Below, in pieces: positions 36,435 to 46,370 of a stretch of DNA of 64,000 bases. Within the stretch, counting starts at the first letter, position 1; every line of letters starts with the position of its first letter. Origin of the DNA: Isoetes taiwanensis (Eukaryota > Streptophyta > Lycopodiopsida > Isoetales > Isoetaceae); contig JAJEKV010000011.1 in assembly GCA_021234155.1 (NCBI GenBank), positions 11,881,255 through 11,945,254 of the forward strand. The letters run 5' to 3'. The position numbers and the translations under genes are program-made. Below the pieces are notes generated by a model, which made no database searches, was not told where the DNA came from, and saw only the letters and a program-made list of their open reading frames with translations.

Positions 36435-36566
36435 GGTCCTGTTTGGGTCAAGGATGATGCCAAACATGAAAACTAAGGGTAGAATCTTGCATATCTCGTC
36501 GAGATAAGTCGGATTGAGCCTTTACTTGCCTCATTTGGAAAAGTTTTGGCCTAGTTTTGGGGTCGA

Positions 36567-36639
36567 CCACTCACACAGTGCGCCAGGGTCAGATCGGTTT
36601 GCAAACCGAATGGGTCTGGGCGCACTCTGTGAGGGGTGG
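36567..36639. repeat. Conserved hairpin motif, copy 2
   Basis: Starts CCACTCACACAGTGCGCC and ends GGCGCACTCTGTGAGGGG plus TGG; inner TCGGTTTGCAAACCGA is a perfect palindrome. About 205 bp from copy 1. Confidence 0.85.
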
Positions 36640-36770
36640 GACTCCATTTGAGTTAGGGTTGGCCAATTTCTACAAAATAGGGGTCAAATCCTACTAATTA
36701 AGGTGAGCTGAGTCGAATGGCATACTTACTTTCTGCATTTGGACAAGATTTGGCATCAAACCATGCTCGA

Positions 36771-36841
36771 CCACTCACACAGTGCGCCAGGGTCGATTCG
36801 GTTTGCAACGAATTGGTGTGGGCGCACTCTATGAGGGGTGG
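36771..36841. repeat. Conserved hairpin motif, copy 3
   Basis: Same outer arms; the inner palindrome is damaged (GGTTTGCAACG). About 204 bp from copy 2, 140 bp from the 3' end of the H3-like gene. Confidence 0.85.
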
Positions 36842-36979
36842 GGCCAAAAACACTTGGTTTTGCTTCAAATTTATTAATTCCAAGTACATAACTCAGTAAC
36901 TCATCCTACTTACACCTGATTCAACACATTAATCATCCAAATTACAACTTTCTATTAACAAAATTTATTTACAACAGTC

Positions 36980-38282
36980 TCAATATGGTTCCTTCTTTAT
37001 GTATTGGGCTAGCCTTATATCTTTTGGCATAGAAGTTACTCTTTTTGCATGCATAGCACATGCAACAGAGTCTTCGAAGTGTCTGACCACGTGCTGCTCG
37101 GCTGCCTCCTGTAATGCCAGCAACATATCATCCGTGACTCGCTTGGACTTGTCGAATTCTTGTAAAATCTCTCGTGTCAGCCTCGCGAAGGGAGCTCTGG
37201 GGATGAGAAGTCCGTAGCTCTGCTGAAAATGTCGGATCTCCCTAGCAGCTCTGGAAAACTTGGAGTTCGCGCTTCTCTTCTTGGGTTTCTTTGGTGGAGC
37301 AGGTCTCTCGGGTGGCGGCTTCAGAGTGTTCTTCTTAGTCGGCTGGCCTCCTTCGACAAACGTGACCTTGTGCTCTTCATAATACTTAGAGTATTCTTTG
37401 TACATTTTCATGTACGAAGTGTACTCTTTTAGGCTCTTCCTATACTCAAGGTCCTGCTTGAGTATATAAGACTCCCTCTGTGGCTTCGGCTTCTTCGTAC
37501 TGTCGCTGGGGTGCTTCAGCGACGGCCACCTAGGGTATGGGGGTGCATTTGCCACTACGTCCTCCTCCTCCCGTGCTGTGTTGGAGGGTCCCAAGCCCTC
37601 GGCTGGGTCGGGCATCCCAACTCCCTCATCTGACTCAGTGTCAAATGAGGATGGAGGCCTCTCCGGGTCCGGCTCCTGAATAGTGACTCCTTTAGCGAGA
37701 GTCGTCTTCGTTTTTCGCTTCGTGCCCTTTGGCAACGCAGGAGCTTTTCCTTTTGCTGCCTTCAACTTCTCGCGCTCCTCTCGTCGCCTCTTCCTTTCCT
37801 CCCTCTTCTGTTTCTTCTCTTCCTTCTTCTTGCGCCATTCCTCCTTCTCCCTACGGCGCTCTTTCTTCGACTTCTTCTGCACTCCATCCTCCTGCTCCCG
37901 CTTCCTTTTCTTCTCCTTCTTGTCTTCCTTGTCCGTGTCATCGAAGAGCTCCCTTTCGAGCTCCCTCTACAGTAACTCTGCTTCTTCTTCTGCTGTGAGT
38001 TCTCCTGCTCCCTCCTCAAGATCATGGGGCCGCTCCTCCTCCTGGTGGTCAGGGGTCTCCTTCTCGTGCTCAGGGGCCTCCTCCTGGTGGTCAGGCGTCT
38101 CCTTCTCGTGCTCAGGGGCCTCCTCCACGTGTGTATGCAGGTTAGGTTGGACCTCTGTTCTTTGATCTTGCTTTCGGCTTTCTCTCACGAAACTCTCGGG
38201 CCTTCTGATGAGCTGCTTTCTCTTGGGCGCTGACATATCCAGGGGGCACTACCTTGCGGGCGGTCTGTTTGGTGCGGGCCAT
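36980..38282 (-). pseudogene. Histone H3-like gene inside the retrotransposon
   Basis: About 432 codons from an ATG at 38282. The first ten residues are exactly those of H3 ([10 protein letters not shown]). Next, after a frame change in a C-run near 38240, comes an APKRKQL segment resembling H3 KAPRKQL. An acidic region with two perfect 14-residue repeats (EEAPEHEKETPDHQ) follows, then an in-frame TAG (37967), a very basic Lys/Arg/Glu coiled coil, a Pro/Lys linker, and a full H3 fold (about 36983-37258). The fold runs from REIRHFQQS through PFARLTREILQEF and LALQEAAE to CAMHAKRVTSMPKDIRLA. Roughly half of the fold positions match canonical H3. Loop 1 has canonical length, unlike most CenH3s. 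Position between PBS and gag, on the element's strand, shows it is element cargo. Confidence 0.92.
38036..38127 (-). repeat. 42-bp coding tandem repeat in the H3-like gene
   Basis: Two nearly identical 42-bp units encoding EEAPEHEKETPDHQ twice, in the acidic linker. Confidence 0.85.
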
Positions 38283-38484
38283 GTCTTTGTTTGAAGAATT
38301 CTGGATCGTTCTCTGGGACGAGATGTTCTCCGAAGGCGCTGGGAACAAATGAGGAACCCTAATTTTCTATTTATAGGTTGGGGAAATTTAGGGTTTGGAC
38401 CTGCAATTCCATATGGGGCCAATCTAGAAGGTATTAGTGAAGATCTGAGGGGTACTTTAGGTTTATTTAGCCAAAAAGCATCCA

Positions 38485-38555
38485 CCACTCACACAGTGCG
38501 TCAGGATCAATTCGGATTGCAAATGGATTTGGCCTGGGCGCATTCTGTGAGGGGT
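38485..38555. repeat. Conserved hairpin motif, copy 4
   Basis: CCACTCACACAGTGCG... to GTGAGGGGT, upstream of the H3-like start codon. The right flank (CACCTCTTTTTGG) is shared with copy 5. Confidence 0.8.
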
Positions 38556-38698
38556 CACCTCTTTTTGGGTCCAATTTTCAATTTACAAGGGGTTTCTTAG
38601 TGTTATAATATGCAAAACTAACTAGAATCAAGGAGATAAGCTGAATGGCACTATTAGTTTAGCTAAATTATACATCTAACCAGGTCAATATGTGTCCA

Positions 38699-38769
38699 CC
38701 ACTCACATAGTGCGCCAGGGTCAAATCGGATTACAAACCGAATGGGTCTGGGCGCACTCTGTGAGGGGT
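38699..38769. repeat. Conserved hairpin motif, copy 5
   Basis: About 214 bp from copy 4, between it and the primer-binding site. Confidence 0.8.
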
Positions 38770-38970
38770 CACCTCTTTTTGGCCATTTTAGGTTGGGTGA
38801 CTGCTAAAATTTATTACTAACTTAGCATTAACCTATTCACTATACTATGAATTGGAAATTTTTTTCCAATTTTCAAGGTTTCTGCTTGGGTGGTTGTTGC
38901 CCAAGGCTTGAATCTACTGTTAGTCCTATGGGAAAATGGTCAGTGCTCGATCCTGGTCTGCCAAGATCAT

Positions 38971-38982
38971 GCTCTGATACCA
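38971..38982 (-). promoter_or_regulatory. Primer-binding site, initiator Met tRNA
   Basis: On the minus strand TGGTATCAGAGC starts one base inside the upstream LTR. It is complementary to the 3' end of plant initiator-Met tRNA and fixes the element's orientation. Confidence 0.95.
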
Positions 38983-38983
38983 C

Positions 38984-40597
38984 TGTGATGTCCCCTACTC
39001 CTTATACGATGCACACATCGTATTCGAAAGAGGAGCATTCCCCCTGGCAGCTACACTGACAGGGGCCATCCACCTGACTCCACTCCCAGTAGAATGAGCC
39101 AGTAAGGGAAGAATGGATGTGTCATTCACCCGTCTTCCATCAGGTCGACCTATCTGCGGAAGCGTGAATAAACAAACATGAGCACAAACTAACAGTATAT
39201 AAATACAATCACCTCGAAGGGTGATCACATCATCATCATCATCACATATACAACATCATCAGTATGATAAACATCAACAAGGGAATCCTACCCTGGGCTC
39301 CGACTCAAGGGGGTTCGACTGACAGCTTGGCCTCCAGAAGTCATTGCAGACATAATTCATGGCAATGGATTTGGCTGGCATAAGAACATAGCTTAGGCTA
39401 GTCCACTCCATCCGCCCCTCCCGTGCACACTTTGCAGAGTAGGTTGAAAAGTATTGGGACCTGACCATAGCATGCCGGGTGAATAGCCAGAGGGGCTACT
39501 ACTACTGGGATGCATCTCCCTAGCCCCGATGAGGCAGGAAGGGAGTTGCCTCCCCTCCAGAGATATCCATGCCCATCACAGGCGGCTAGAGGGCCACTGC
39601 CCTTATTCGACTTGAACTCAATGGAGGGTGACGCATCACCCCACGAGTGTCGAGCTCATGCCTTGCCCACACGCAGTGACAAGCCATTAAGCCTAGCCCG
39701 CATAGACCCCCGATAGGCCTTACTCACCAGATGGGTCAGTCTGTGTTGGGACAAGTTCCTCCTTGTCATCCGGTCTAGTCCCGCCACCCACAACCAGGCG
39801 GGCTCCTGTGCACGGGCCGCAAGTAATTGGAAACTAGTAGGGTATCTAAGATCGTCTGCTACACAGCTTTAGGCCTCTACCCCCCTTTCCAATACATGGA
39901 GGTCACAGAATGAAATACAAACATCATCACAGAACTTGAAATAAAGAATATCATCTAATCTATCTACCTAAACAACAGAGTTAAGTTCCTTAGTTAGGGC
40001 TTATGATCTCGGGATCTATAAGGCCTCTATGGCTGAATGAATATGCTAAACTACCTCACTGCTTAGCCCAAAGACGGCTTTGCACAACAGAATGACTAGA
40101 CACCTGGTCCTTGACCTGCTCCGGATCCTCGAAATGCATCCATGCTCCTGATCTTGCTGAAGATGGTTGCTACTCGATAATCTGTTGTGCAAATCCGGCT
40201 TTGCAGAGCCGAACAATGCAAAATGGGGTCTTGACTTGGCCGAAATGGCTCAAGAGAACCCTAAATGCGAAATGGGAAAGGAGCTCTATGAAAACCCTAA
40301 AATGCAAGGAAAGAAAAGGGTTTAGAGTTTAAGGGGGAACCCTTAAATAGAAACCCTTAGGGTTAGGTTAAAACATTGGCAAATGGGGTTTAGCCATTTG
40401 GCAATGGGGTCCATGGGGTTATTAATTGTGTATGTTTATTTAACATGCATAATATTCAAAGTTGCCCCCTAGGTGCAACCCTTGCCCCCTAGGTGCAACT
40501 TACTACAACCGTTAAGTACATGTCATCCGTGACATGTACGGGTGATGTGGCAGTATAATATACGTATTCAGGGCATATATTATGCTGGAACGTCACA
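38984..40597 (-). repeat. Upstream (5') LTR, 1614 bp
   Basis: TGTGATGTCC ... AACGTCACA, intact. Termini form an extended inverted repeat around TGTGACGT, which contains a TGACGT (bZIP-type) core. It preserves the empty site of the nested Mutator-like element. Short frames inside are duplicated in the other LTR and are not genes. Confidence 0.95.
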
Positions 40598-40602
40598 TTT
40601 GG
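40598..40602. repeat. Gypsy element target-site duplication, right
   Basis: TTTGG, identical to 23671-23675. Confidence 0.9.
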
Positions 40603-42812
40603 CCCATGCAAGAAGTGGCTTGATGAAGAGTGCAGGCTTGCTAAAAAACATTACAAGATTGCAGCTAACAGGGAAGAGGCTCTCAAATCTTATAAGCGGT
40701 TAGTAAGGCAAAAGAAGCATTTATGGCTCAAATCACAAAATGTATGAGATGTTTAAGGAGGTCAGGTCTAAATCCTCCAAGAAATTTTGGCAACGAGTCA
40801 AGATATCTCCTCCACAAATGGGAGATTTTTCATCGAGTGACTTGTTGGAGAACGTTGAAGACTTGTATAACATCCCAAACTGCCCACAAATGCCTTTGAT
40901 TATAGCTGATATGCAGCCCATGTTGGAGGTTTCAGACATCATAGAGGCCCTCCAATTAATGCATAATGGTAAGGCAAATGATCTGCATGGTTTGGTAGCA
41001 GAATTCTTTAAATGGGGAGGCTCAGTAATGCATGAAAAGCTTGCTGAATTATGTAACAAAGTGCTGCTCAAAACTTGGTGCGTAAGTAGAGTTGTTCCGA
41101 TTCATAAATCGGGAGACAAAAACAATGTTAAAAACTACTGCACAATTCTAGTGAGCAGTTTTTTGGCTAAACTCTTTGCTTCTATGCTTGAACATAAATT
41201 AAGTGCTTGGTTGGACACCAATAAAGCTAGAGCACATTGTCAAGCGGGCTTTAGGCCTAAGCATTCTACCACGGATCACCTGGTGACTCTGAGGGATATT
41301 ATGGAAGGAGGCAAAGGCCCCGGAAATGAGAGGTGTCTAGCCTTTATTGATCTGACTAAAGCTTTTGACCGTGTTAACCGGAAAAAGCTAGCTGATAGAT
41401 TGGAACACATTGGGGTCCCTACGAATGGCAGTTGCTTGTCTATATGAAAAAGTTTTGGTTCAACTCTCTTTTCCCTCATCTGAACAAGTCATCAGCACCG
41501 TTGGAGTAAAACAGGGTTGTCCTTGCTCTCCAACCTTGTTTGGGATTTACATTGACGAATTGGAAATTTGGCTTTGTCAAGGAGATGTTGGGGCTGATCT
41601 TCAAGGGTATGTAATCCACCTCCTCTTGTATGCAGATGATATAGTTCTAGTTTCAAGGAGTCCAACAGGCTTGCAGAACCTTCTGGATAAGTTATATGCA
41701 TTTTGTATATCTAGAGACATGAGGATTAATCACGCCAAATCAAAAGTCATGATCATTGGGTCTCGGGCTGCTGTTAAACCATTCATTGTAGATGGGTGTG
41801 AGATTGAAACTGTTACACAGTACAAATACCTTAGAATTGAAGTAACCAATGATTATAAGTGGAGAATAGCTGTGGAGAAGTGGGTTACAGGTGGTTTCAG
41901 AGCTTTGTATGCCATGCTAAACCTCTGTAGACAAGCTAACATATGGCATTGGAAGTTTCGAAAGCTTTTTTAATGCACAAGTTAGGACAATTGCCCTTTA
42001 TGGCTGCCAAATATGGGGACCGGGGCTGTCACAAAAGATGTGGAAACAGGTTGAACGGGTGCAAAAGCGTTTTCTACTAGAAGAGCTTGGAGTAAAAATC
42101 CAAACACCGTATTCTATGATGCTAGCTGAAGTAGGTATGCTCCCCTTTGAAGCAGAGGCACTTATATGGACAATAAATTATGTGAACAGGACGAAGGAAC
42201 TTGAAGCAGAGCGGTTTCCCTTACTTGTGTTGAAAGAAACATCACAAAAGGGGGTGGTATCACCAGGTACTTCAGTGGGTTGCTCGATGGGGCATATCAT
42301 CACATAATTGGCTAGGTACGCCTTCCGAAGTAAGTGATTTGATACAAAAACAAGTCTTGGAAGAGTTGTGGAGGATTAGGCCAAGTACTGATGTGAAAAA
42401 ACAGTTCTATAAAAATGAAATAAACAAGTTGGAGCCTTATGAGGTGCAAGGATACATGCACTCAGAGATTAGCAAAAATTTGAGGAAACAAATATCCAAA
42501 CTTCGGCTCAGTTCTCACCACCTTAAGATTGAGGTCGGAAGATGGAAAGGAATTCCAAGGGAGAGCCAATTATGTCCGTGTTGTATTTCTTTGCCACAAG
42601 TGGAGGCGGAACAACATGCTTTCTTGGAATGCCTGGTATATGAGCATATCCGGGATAGATTTGGTATTGGGAACATCACACTTGCAGAGCTATTATGCAT
42701 GCCACCGCCCGCTTTGGCCAGGTACATACAAGCGATCATTAAAGAGAGGGAAGACACTATGGAATTATATCATAATATGAGCATTTTGGAAGCAATTGGG
42801 GAGTTTGACTAA
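40603..42812 (+). pseudogene. LINE ORF2 C-terminal part: reverse transcriptase and C-terminal domain, broken
   Basis: Continues the LINE after the gypsy insertion. Linker CKKWLDEECRLAKKHYK, then RT blocks: VVPIHKSGDKNNVKNYC, AGFRPKHSTTDHL, CLAFIDLTKAFDRVNR (catalytic D), GVKQGCPCSPTLFGIYIDEL, and LLYADDIVLVS (catalytic DD). After the thumb comes YGCQIWGPGLS and a C-terminal region with LRLSSHHLKIEVGRWKGIPRE followed by a C-x2-C...H...C metal-binding-like cluster. Frame changes near 40745, 41440, 41970 and 42310 kill it. The enzyme performed target-primed reverse transcription. Confidence 0.88.
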
Positions 42813-42932
42813 TATTTTAATGGTTGTTTATTCAAAACTTTTGAGGTACTTTATTCATATACAGTTCCATTGTATTGGCTGTCACATAGACCTAAGGGTC
42901 TCTACGTGACATTCTAATAGAATTATTATTAT

Positions 42933-42961
42933 TATTACAAGGATGATTATAGCAACCTTTA
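42933..42961. repeat. Putative LINE target-site duplication, right
   Basis: Follows the ATT-rich LINE tail; partner of 22105-22133 with about two mismatches. Confidence 0.55.
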
Positions 42962-42975
42962 TAGGAATGAGTGTG

Positions 42976-43275
42976 TCGGGCTCCCCAAACTGATTAGAGC
43001 AACCAAGACAAGTGAATCCTCCAAGCTGTAGAGGGATTCACTTGAGGGAATCCTGAGGATTCACTTGAGTGAATCCTCCCATCCAATCAGCCCAAAAAGC
43101 CTTGCAGCAGGCCTATAAAGCACAATCAGGGCATGTAGCAGGCCTATAAACTGACACCTGCCATCAAAAGGATTCGCTTGAGTGAATCCTCCAAGCCAAG
43201 GAGGATTCACTTGTGTGAATCCTGAGGATTCGGTTGAGTGAATCCTCTTGGCTGCTCTAGCCAATTTTGGGAGCC
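42976..43275. mobile_element. Foldback MITE-like element built of 22-bp palindromes
   Basis: Ends are inverted repeats of about 29 bp (GGCTCCCCAAACTGATTAGA... against ...CTCTAGCCAATTTTGGGAGCC). Inside are five near-palindromes of the form AGGATTCACT-TG-AGTGAATCCT at about 43032, 43056, 43169, 43202 and 43225, so the element can fold repeatedly on itself. There is no coding sequence. It lies just after the LINE's 3' flank. No clear target duplication was found. Confidence 0.7.
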
Positions 43276-43279
43276 AATA

Positions 43280-45050
43280 AAGTGGGCGCATCTACAAGGC
43301 ATGTACAGAGTGATCCATTGGTAAAATGGATCCTTGTTTGTGGCAAAAATTGCCTTCTCAGAACATGAACTGCCAGTTTCATATATTATACCAGGATAAT
43401 ATTTGGCAGAGGTTATTCTCACAAGTAAGACTGCAAAACTGGAGAGATTGACATGCTTAGAATTGCTATGAAAACATTTCTAGAAGCAGATTTAAGTGTT
43501 TCTGACATTGATGTATATGTGTGGGTACAAAACAATCAAACTGGAAGAACAAGACTCAGGTCCATATATGAAATTCTAGAACGCATATATTCTCTGGGCT
43601 TTGAGCAAGTTTCGATGTGATTCAAGTAGATTTCAATTCCAAATCTGTGGGGGGCCTAGTTTGGATTTCAATTCCAAATCTGTGCAGGGTGTCTAGTTTG
43701 CATGGCCAAATAATTGGGCAACTCATTTCATTAGTTGGGATTGAATCGTTCGTCTGGGACCCATTTCTATGCATCTCGTTGGTTGGGAGACTATGGAACT
43801 GGTCTTGGTTGGGAGACTACAAAACTAGTCTATTGAAGATTTCGTCTATTCCGCAGACTTTAAAGTCTGGTCTTTTGAAGTTTGGTTGGGATGGGAACAA
43901 AACCAAACGGCAAAAGCACCTTCAATGAAAGCCGGCAAAAGGCACGGCACTCTTCATCTTGACGATTGGGATTACACAAGCCAAAGTGAGAAAATAAGGA
44001 AAAGAATAGCCAAGCCTTCATTTAAATAGCATAGCACAATGGCATACTTTTGTCATAAGCAGAGGTTCATGCCGATTGAAATGCGAGTCCTTCAATTTTG
44101 CCCTTGATTTGCAGAGATTTCAGGGGAGGGAAAATATGCTTATCTCTTCTCTTGGCTGTCAAGAATTAGAGATGTGCTGCAGCTTGGACCGATAGAACAG
44201 TGGTGCGTGAATTCTGTAAAAAGCAAGCGAGAAGAATTTCTGTAAGTTTCTGTTGCTGTTTGCTTTCTAACGTGCAGTGAAATGTTCGGGTTTGGACAGT
44301 GCCAGTGGATCCACATGTTCACATAATCACATTTTCACCACAAAACTTGTCAGGTTCAATTATACCTACCACTTTCAAGCATGCTCGGCCATGCAATTAT
44401 GGACTAACTATTGGCCATTGTCTTTACCATAAAATATGTCTAGGTTCATTATACCATGAACTTGGAAATGTTTGGTGATGCACATGGACATTTGTCTCTA
44501 TGATTGAGACATACCTTCTACCTTCCGTCAGTAGCAAGTCCATCAATAAAATAAAAGTAACCAAAAAATTATCCACATCATCAACAAAATACACAGGAAA
44601 AACGAATCCAGATTCAAAATTGACCCAAGCATACAAAGCAGAGTCATACCTATAATTTCACAAGCTACCTGATGATTTTTTAACCATGTCTTGCAAAATC
44701 ACATAGTGATCAAATCACTATCGCTATATCTCATACCGAATATCTTCTATCTTATGTCAACAACTGCAATACGTTCTTCTACCTTCCATTGACAAACATT
44801 GCAAACAAGTTGCACATGGTCATTGGTTAGGTGAAGTGAGATGTTGGATGTGAGTGTATAGGTTTTGAAGGTTTTCATTGTTTATGAAGATGACTATTAC
44901 AATGATGAACATAGACACGTCTCAAAAGCAAGCAAGTACATGGGAATTCATCATACTCATGCACTTGGAAAAATGATTGGTTATACACCTGGATATTTCT
45001 CCCAGTGGTATAAAAGAATCACCATGAACTGAGACATGGAATTTGGCGTA
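43280..45050. other. Spacer without a supported gene
   Basis: Short frames only. A small tandem duplication (TTTCAATTCCAAATCTGTG twice) lies near 43630-43685. Nothing else stands out. Confidence 0.4.
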
Positions 45051-45057
45051 ATCTATC

Positions 45058-45505
45058 TGTAATATTCCTAACCGACATGCCCTTAACCAACTGGGCAAAA
45101 CCGTCTAGAAGTTTATGAGTAGTCATTTCTACCCATTTATGCTGGTGTCTCAGAAACATTACACCAAGTCCACTCGAGTGATCTCCCATGGGTCCGTTAC
45201 AATATATCCCACTAAAACTATGCTCGTCCTCGAGCGTCACAATACCATATATCACACCATCCCATGGTGTCTAAGATCAAGCCATGACCTACCATCCAAT
45301 GATATTCTGGGTCATACTTGCCCCCATGGAGACTTGAACTGGAGCTCTGCTCTGATACCAAATGTAACGTCCTAACCATAATGACTTTAACCAACTGGAC
45401 AAAATCGTCTAACGTTTGTAAGTAGTCGCTTCTACCCATTTATGCTGGTGTCTCGGAAACACGACACCAATATCCACTCGAGCAGTCTCCCATGGGTTCG
45501 TTACA
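45058..45505 (-). mobile_element. TRIM element (miniature LTR retrotransposon), 448 bp
   Basis: Two direct LTR-like repeats of about 144 bp (45058-45201 and 45363-45505), both TGTAA...TTACA, flank a 161-bp interior without coding capacity. A perfect initiator-Met primer-binding site (TGGTATCAGAGC on the minus strand, 45349-45360) sits two bases inside the right LTR. Flanks CTATC and CTTTC form a nearly matching 5-bp target duplication. Such elements rely on another element's enzymes. LTRs are perhaps 80% alike, so it is old. Confidence 0.85.
45349..45360 (-). promoter_or_regulatory. Primer-binding site of the TRIM
   Basis: TGGTATCAGAGC on the minus strand, the same primer as the gypsy element at 38971-38982. 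Confidence 0.9.
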
Positions 45506-45581
45506 CTTTCTGATATGTTTGTTGCATTAGACCCTGAAACCCATCAACTAAACAAAAACAATAAGAAATAATCAAAGGCAG

Positions 45582-46370
45582 TTGCTGACATGGGAAGAGT
45601 TTAGAGCTAAGTTCCTCCTTTTAAGGTGGGATCGAGCTATTCGGCAGAAGGTATCTTCAATTCTTCCTCCAGTAGCACAAGTGGATGACCCCCAGCCTTG
45701 GGTACTTCATGAGCGTGTCAAAGCAGATAAGTTGGTGAATTCCATGTATAAGGTCTTGCTTGCTGCGGACGTCTTGCCTCCTCGTCCAAGTGGCCTTTGG
45801 TCATTCCTAGGGATCGGCAGAAAGCAGTATGGAAATGGGTATGGGATAAACTACCCCATCCTAAAGTTTCTGTTTTATGGTGGCAAGTCATTCATCGTTG
45901 TTTGCACGTTAAGATTCTGGTGCACAGATTTCGTCCAGAGGTATCTGCACTTTGTCCCTTATGTGCACAGAGGGACGAGACAATTGAGCATTGCTTCTTC
46001 CTATGTAGGCATGTCAGACATGCTTGGTTGTGCCTTCAAGGCCTTTTTCGTTGCAATTTGAATAGCCAGCAGGTGTTATTAGCAGTCTATCCAAGTAGTT
46101 GGGATAATTTGGCAAAAAGAGTGTTTCATTTGGCTTCTGCATGAATCATTTGGTCTATTTGGAAAAGAAGGAATCTTCTCATATTCAAAGGTCTTGCGTG
46201 TTCAGATGCACAGATCCTTCTTGATGCCCAACAACGAATTGTCAAAGTATTCAGGTGCTCATCAATTGCTAATGAGGTGAAGAGTCGTATTTGGGGGCAG
46301 GACCCATCTGGGTGTGTTGTAAAGTGTCACATGTCCGATAGGACGCTGCCTTGTGGCGTGACGTTAAAAT
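45582..46370 (+). pseudogene. 3' fragment of an L1-type LINE (zf-RVT domain)
   Basis: Two overlapping frames. 45582 onward reads LTWEEFRAKFLLLRWDRAIRQ.... From about 45790 a shifted frame reads VWKWVWDKLPHPKVSVLWWQVIHRCLHVK, then CPLCAQRDETIEHCFFLCRHVRHAW. That is the zinc-binding region (C-x2-C...H-x3-C-type) that follows the reverse transcriptase in plant L1 LINEs. 5'-truncated, one frameshift. The tail ends GTGACGTTAAAAT and runs into a TTC microsatellite. Confidence 0.8.

Larger units (their letters stand above)
23676..40597 (-). mobile_element. Ty3/gypsy LTR retrotransposon carrying a histone H3-like gene
   Basis: Oriented right to left. Upstream LTR 38984-40597, initiator-Met primer-binding site 38971-38982, H3-like ORF 38282-36980, unknown ORF 36069-34756, gag-pol 34183-29573 (gag, protease, RT, RNase H, integrase, chromodomain-like tail), polypurine tract 28894-28882, downstream LTR to 23676. 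A 5-bp TSD (TTTGG) flanks the whole. The order PR-RT-RH-IN identifies Ty3/gypsy. The two LTRs look mid-90s percent identical, so the insertion is not recent. The downstream LTR is itself interrupted by a Mutator-like element (23815-27389). All ORFs are broken, so this copy cannot transpose on its own. Confidence 0.95.
22134..42932 (+). mobile_element. LINE (non-LTR retrotransposon), split by a gypsy insertion
   Basis: Left part 22134-23675 and right part 40598-42932, together about 3.9 kb, all on the plus strand. Order: 5' leader, ORF1-like frames, AP-type endonuclease, [gypsy insertion], linker, reverse transcriptase with YADD, C-terminal cysteine/histidine region, and a 3' tail of ATT units. 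A nearly matching 29-bp sequence flanks both ends. The C-terminal domain (KIEVGRWKGIPRE..LCPCC) is of a type I associate with algal and animal LINEs more than with standard plant L1s; the clade is not assigned. Many frameshifts show it is old. Confidence 0.85.

Noticed and set aside
36980-37258. Centromeric H3 (CenH3) as the identity of the H3-like fold
   Set aside because: Loop 1 has the canonical H3 length and the tail start is that of H3; CenH3s normally have a longer loop 1 and an unrelated tail.
43028-43250. CRISPR-like array of 22-bp repeats
   Set aside because: Units are palindromic, irregularly spaced and lie inside a foldback element in a plant genome.
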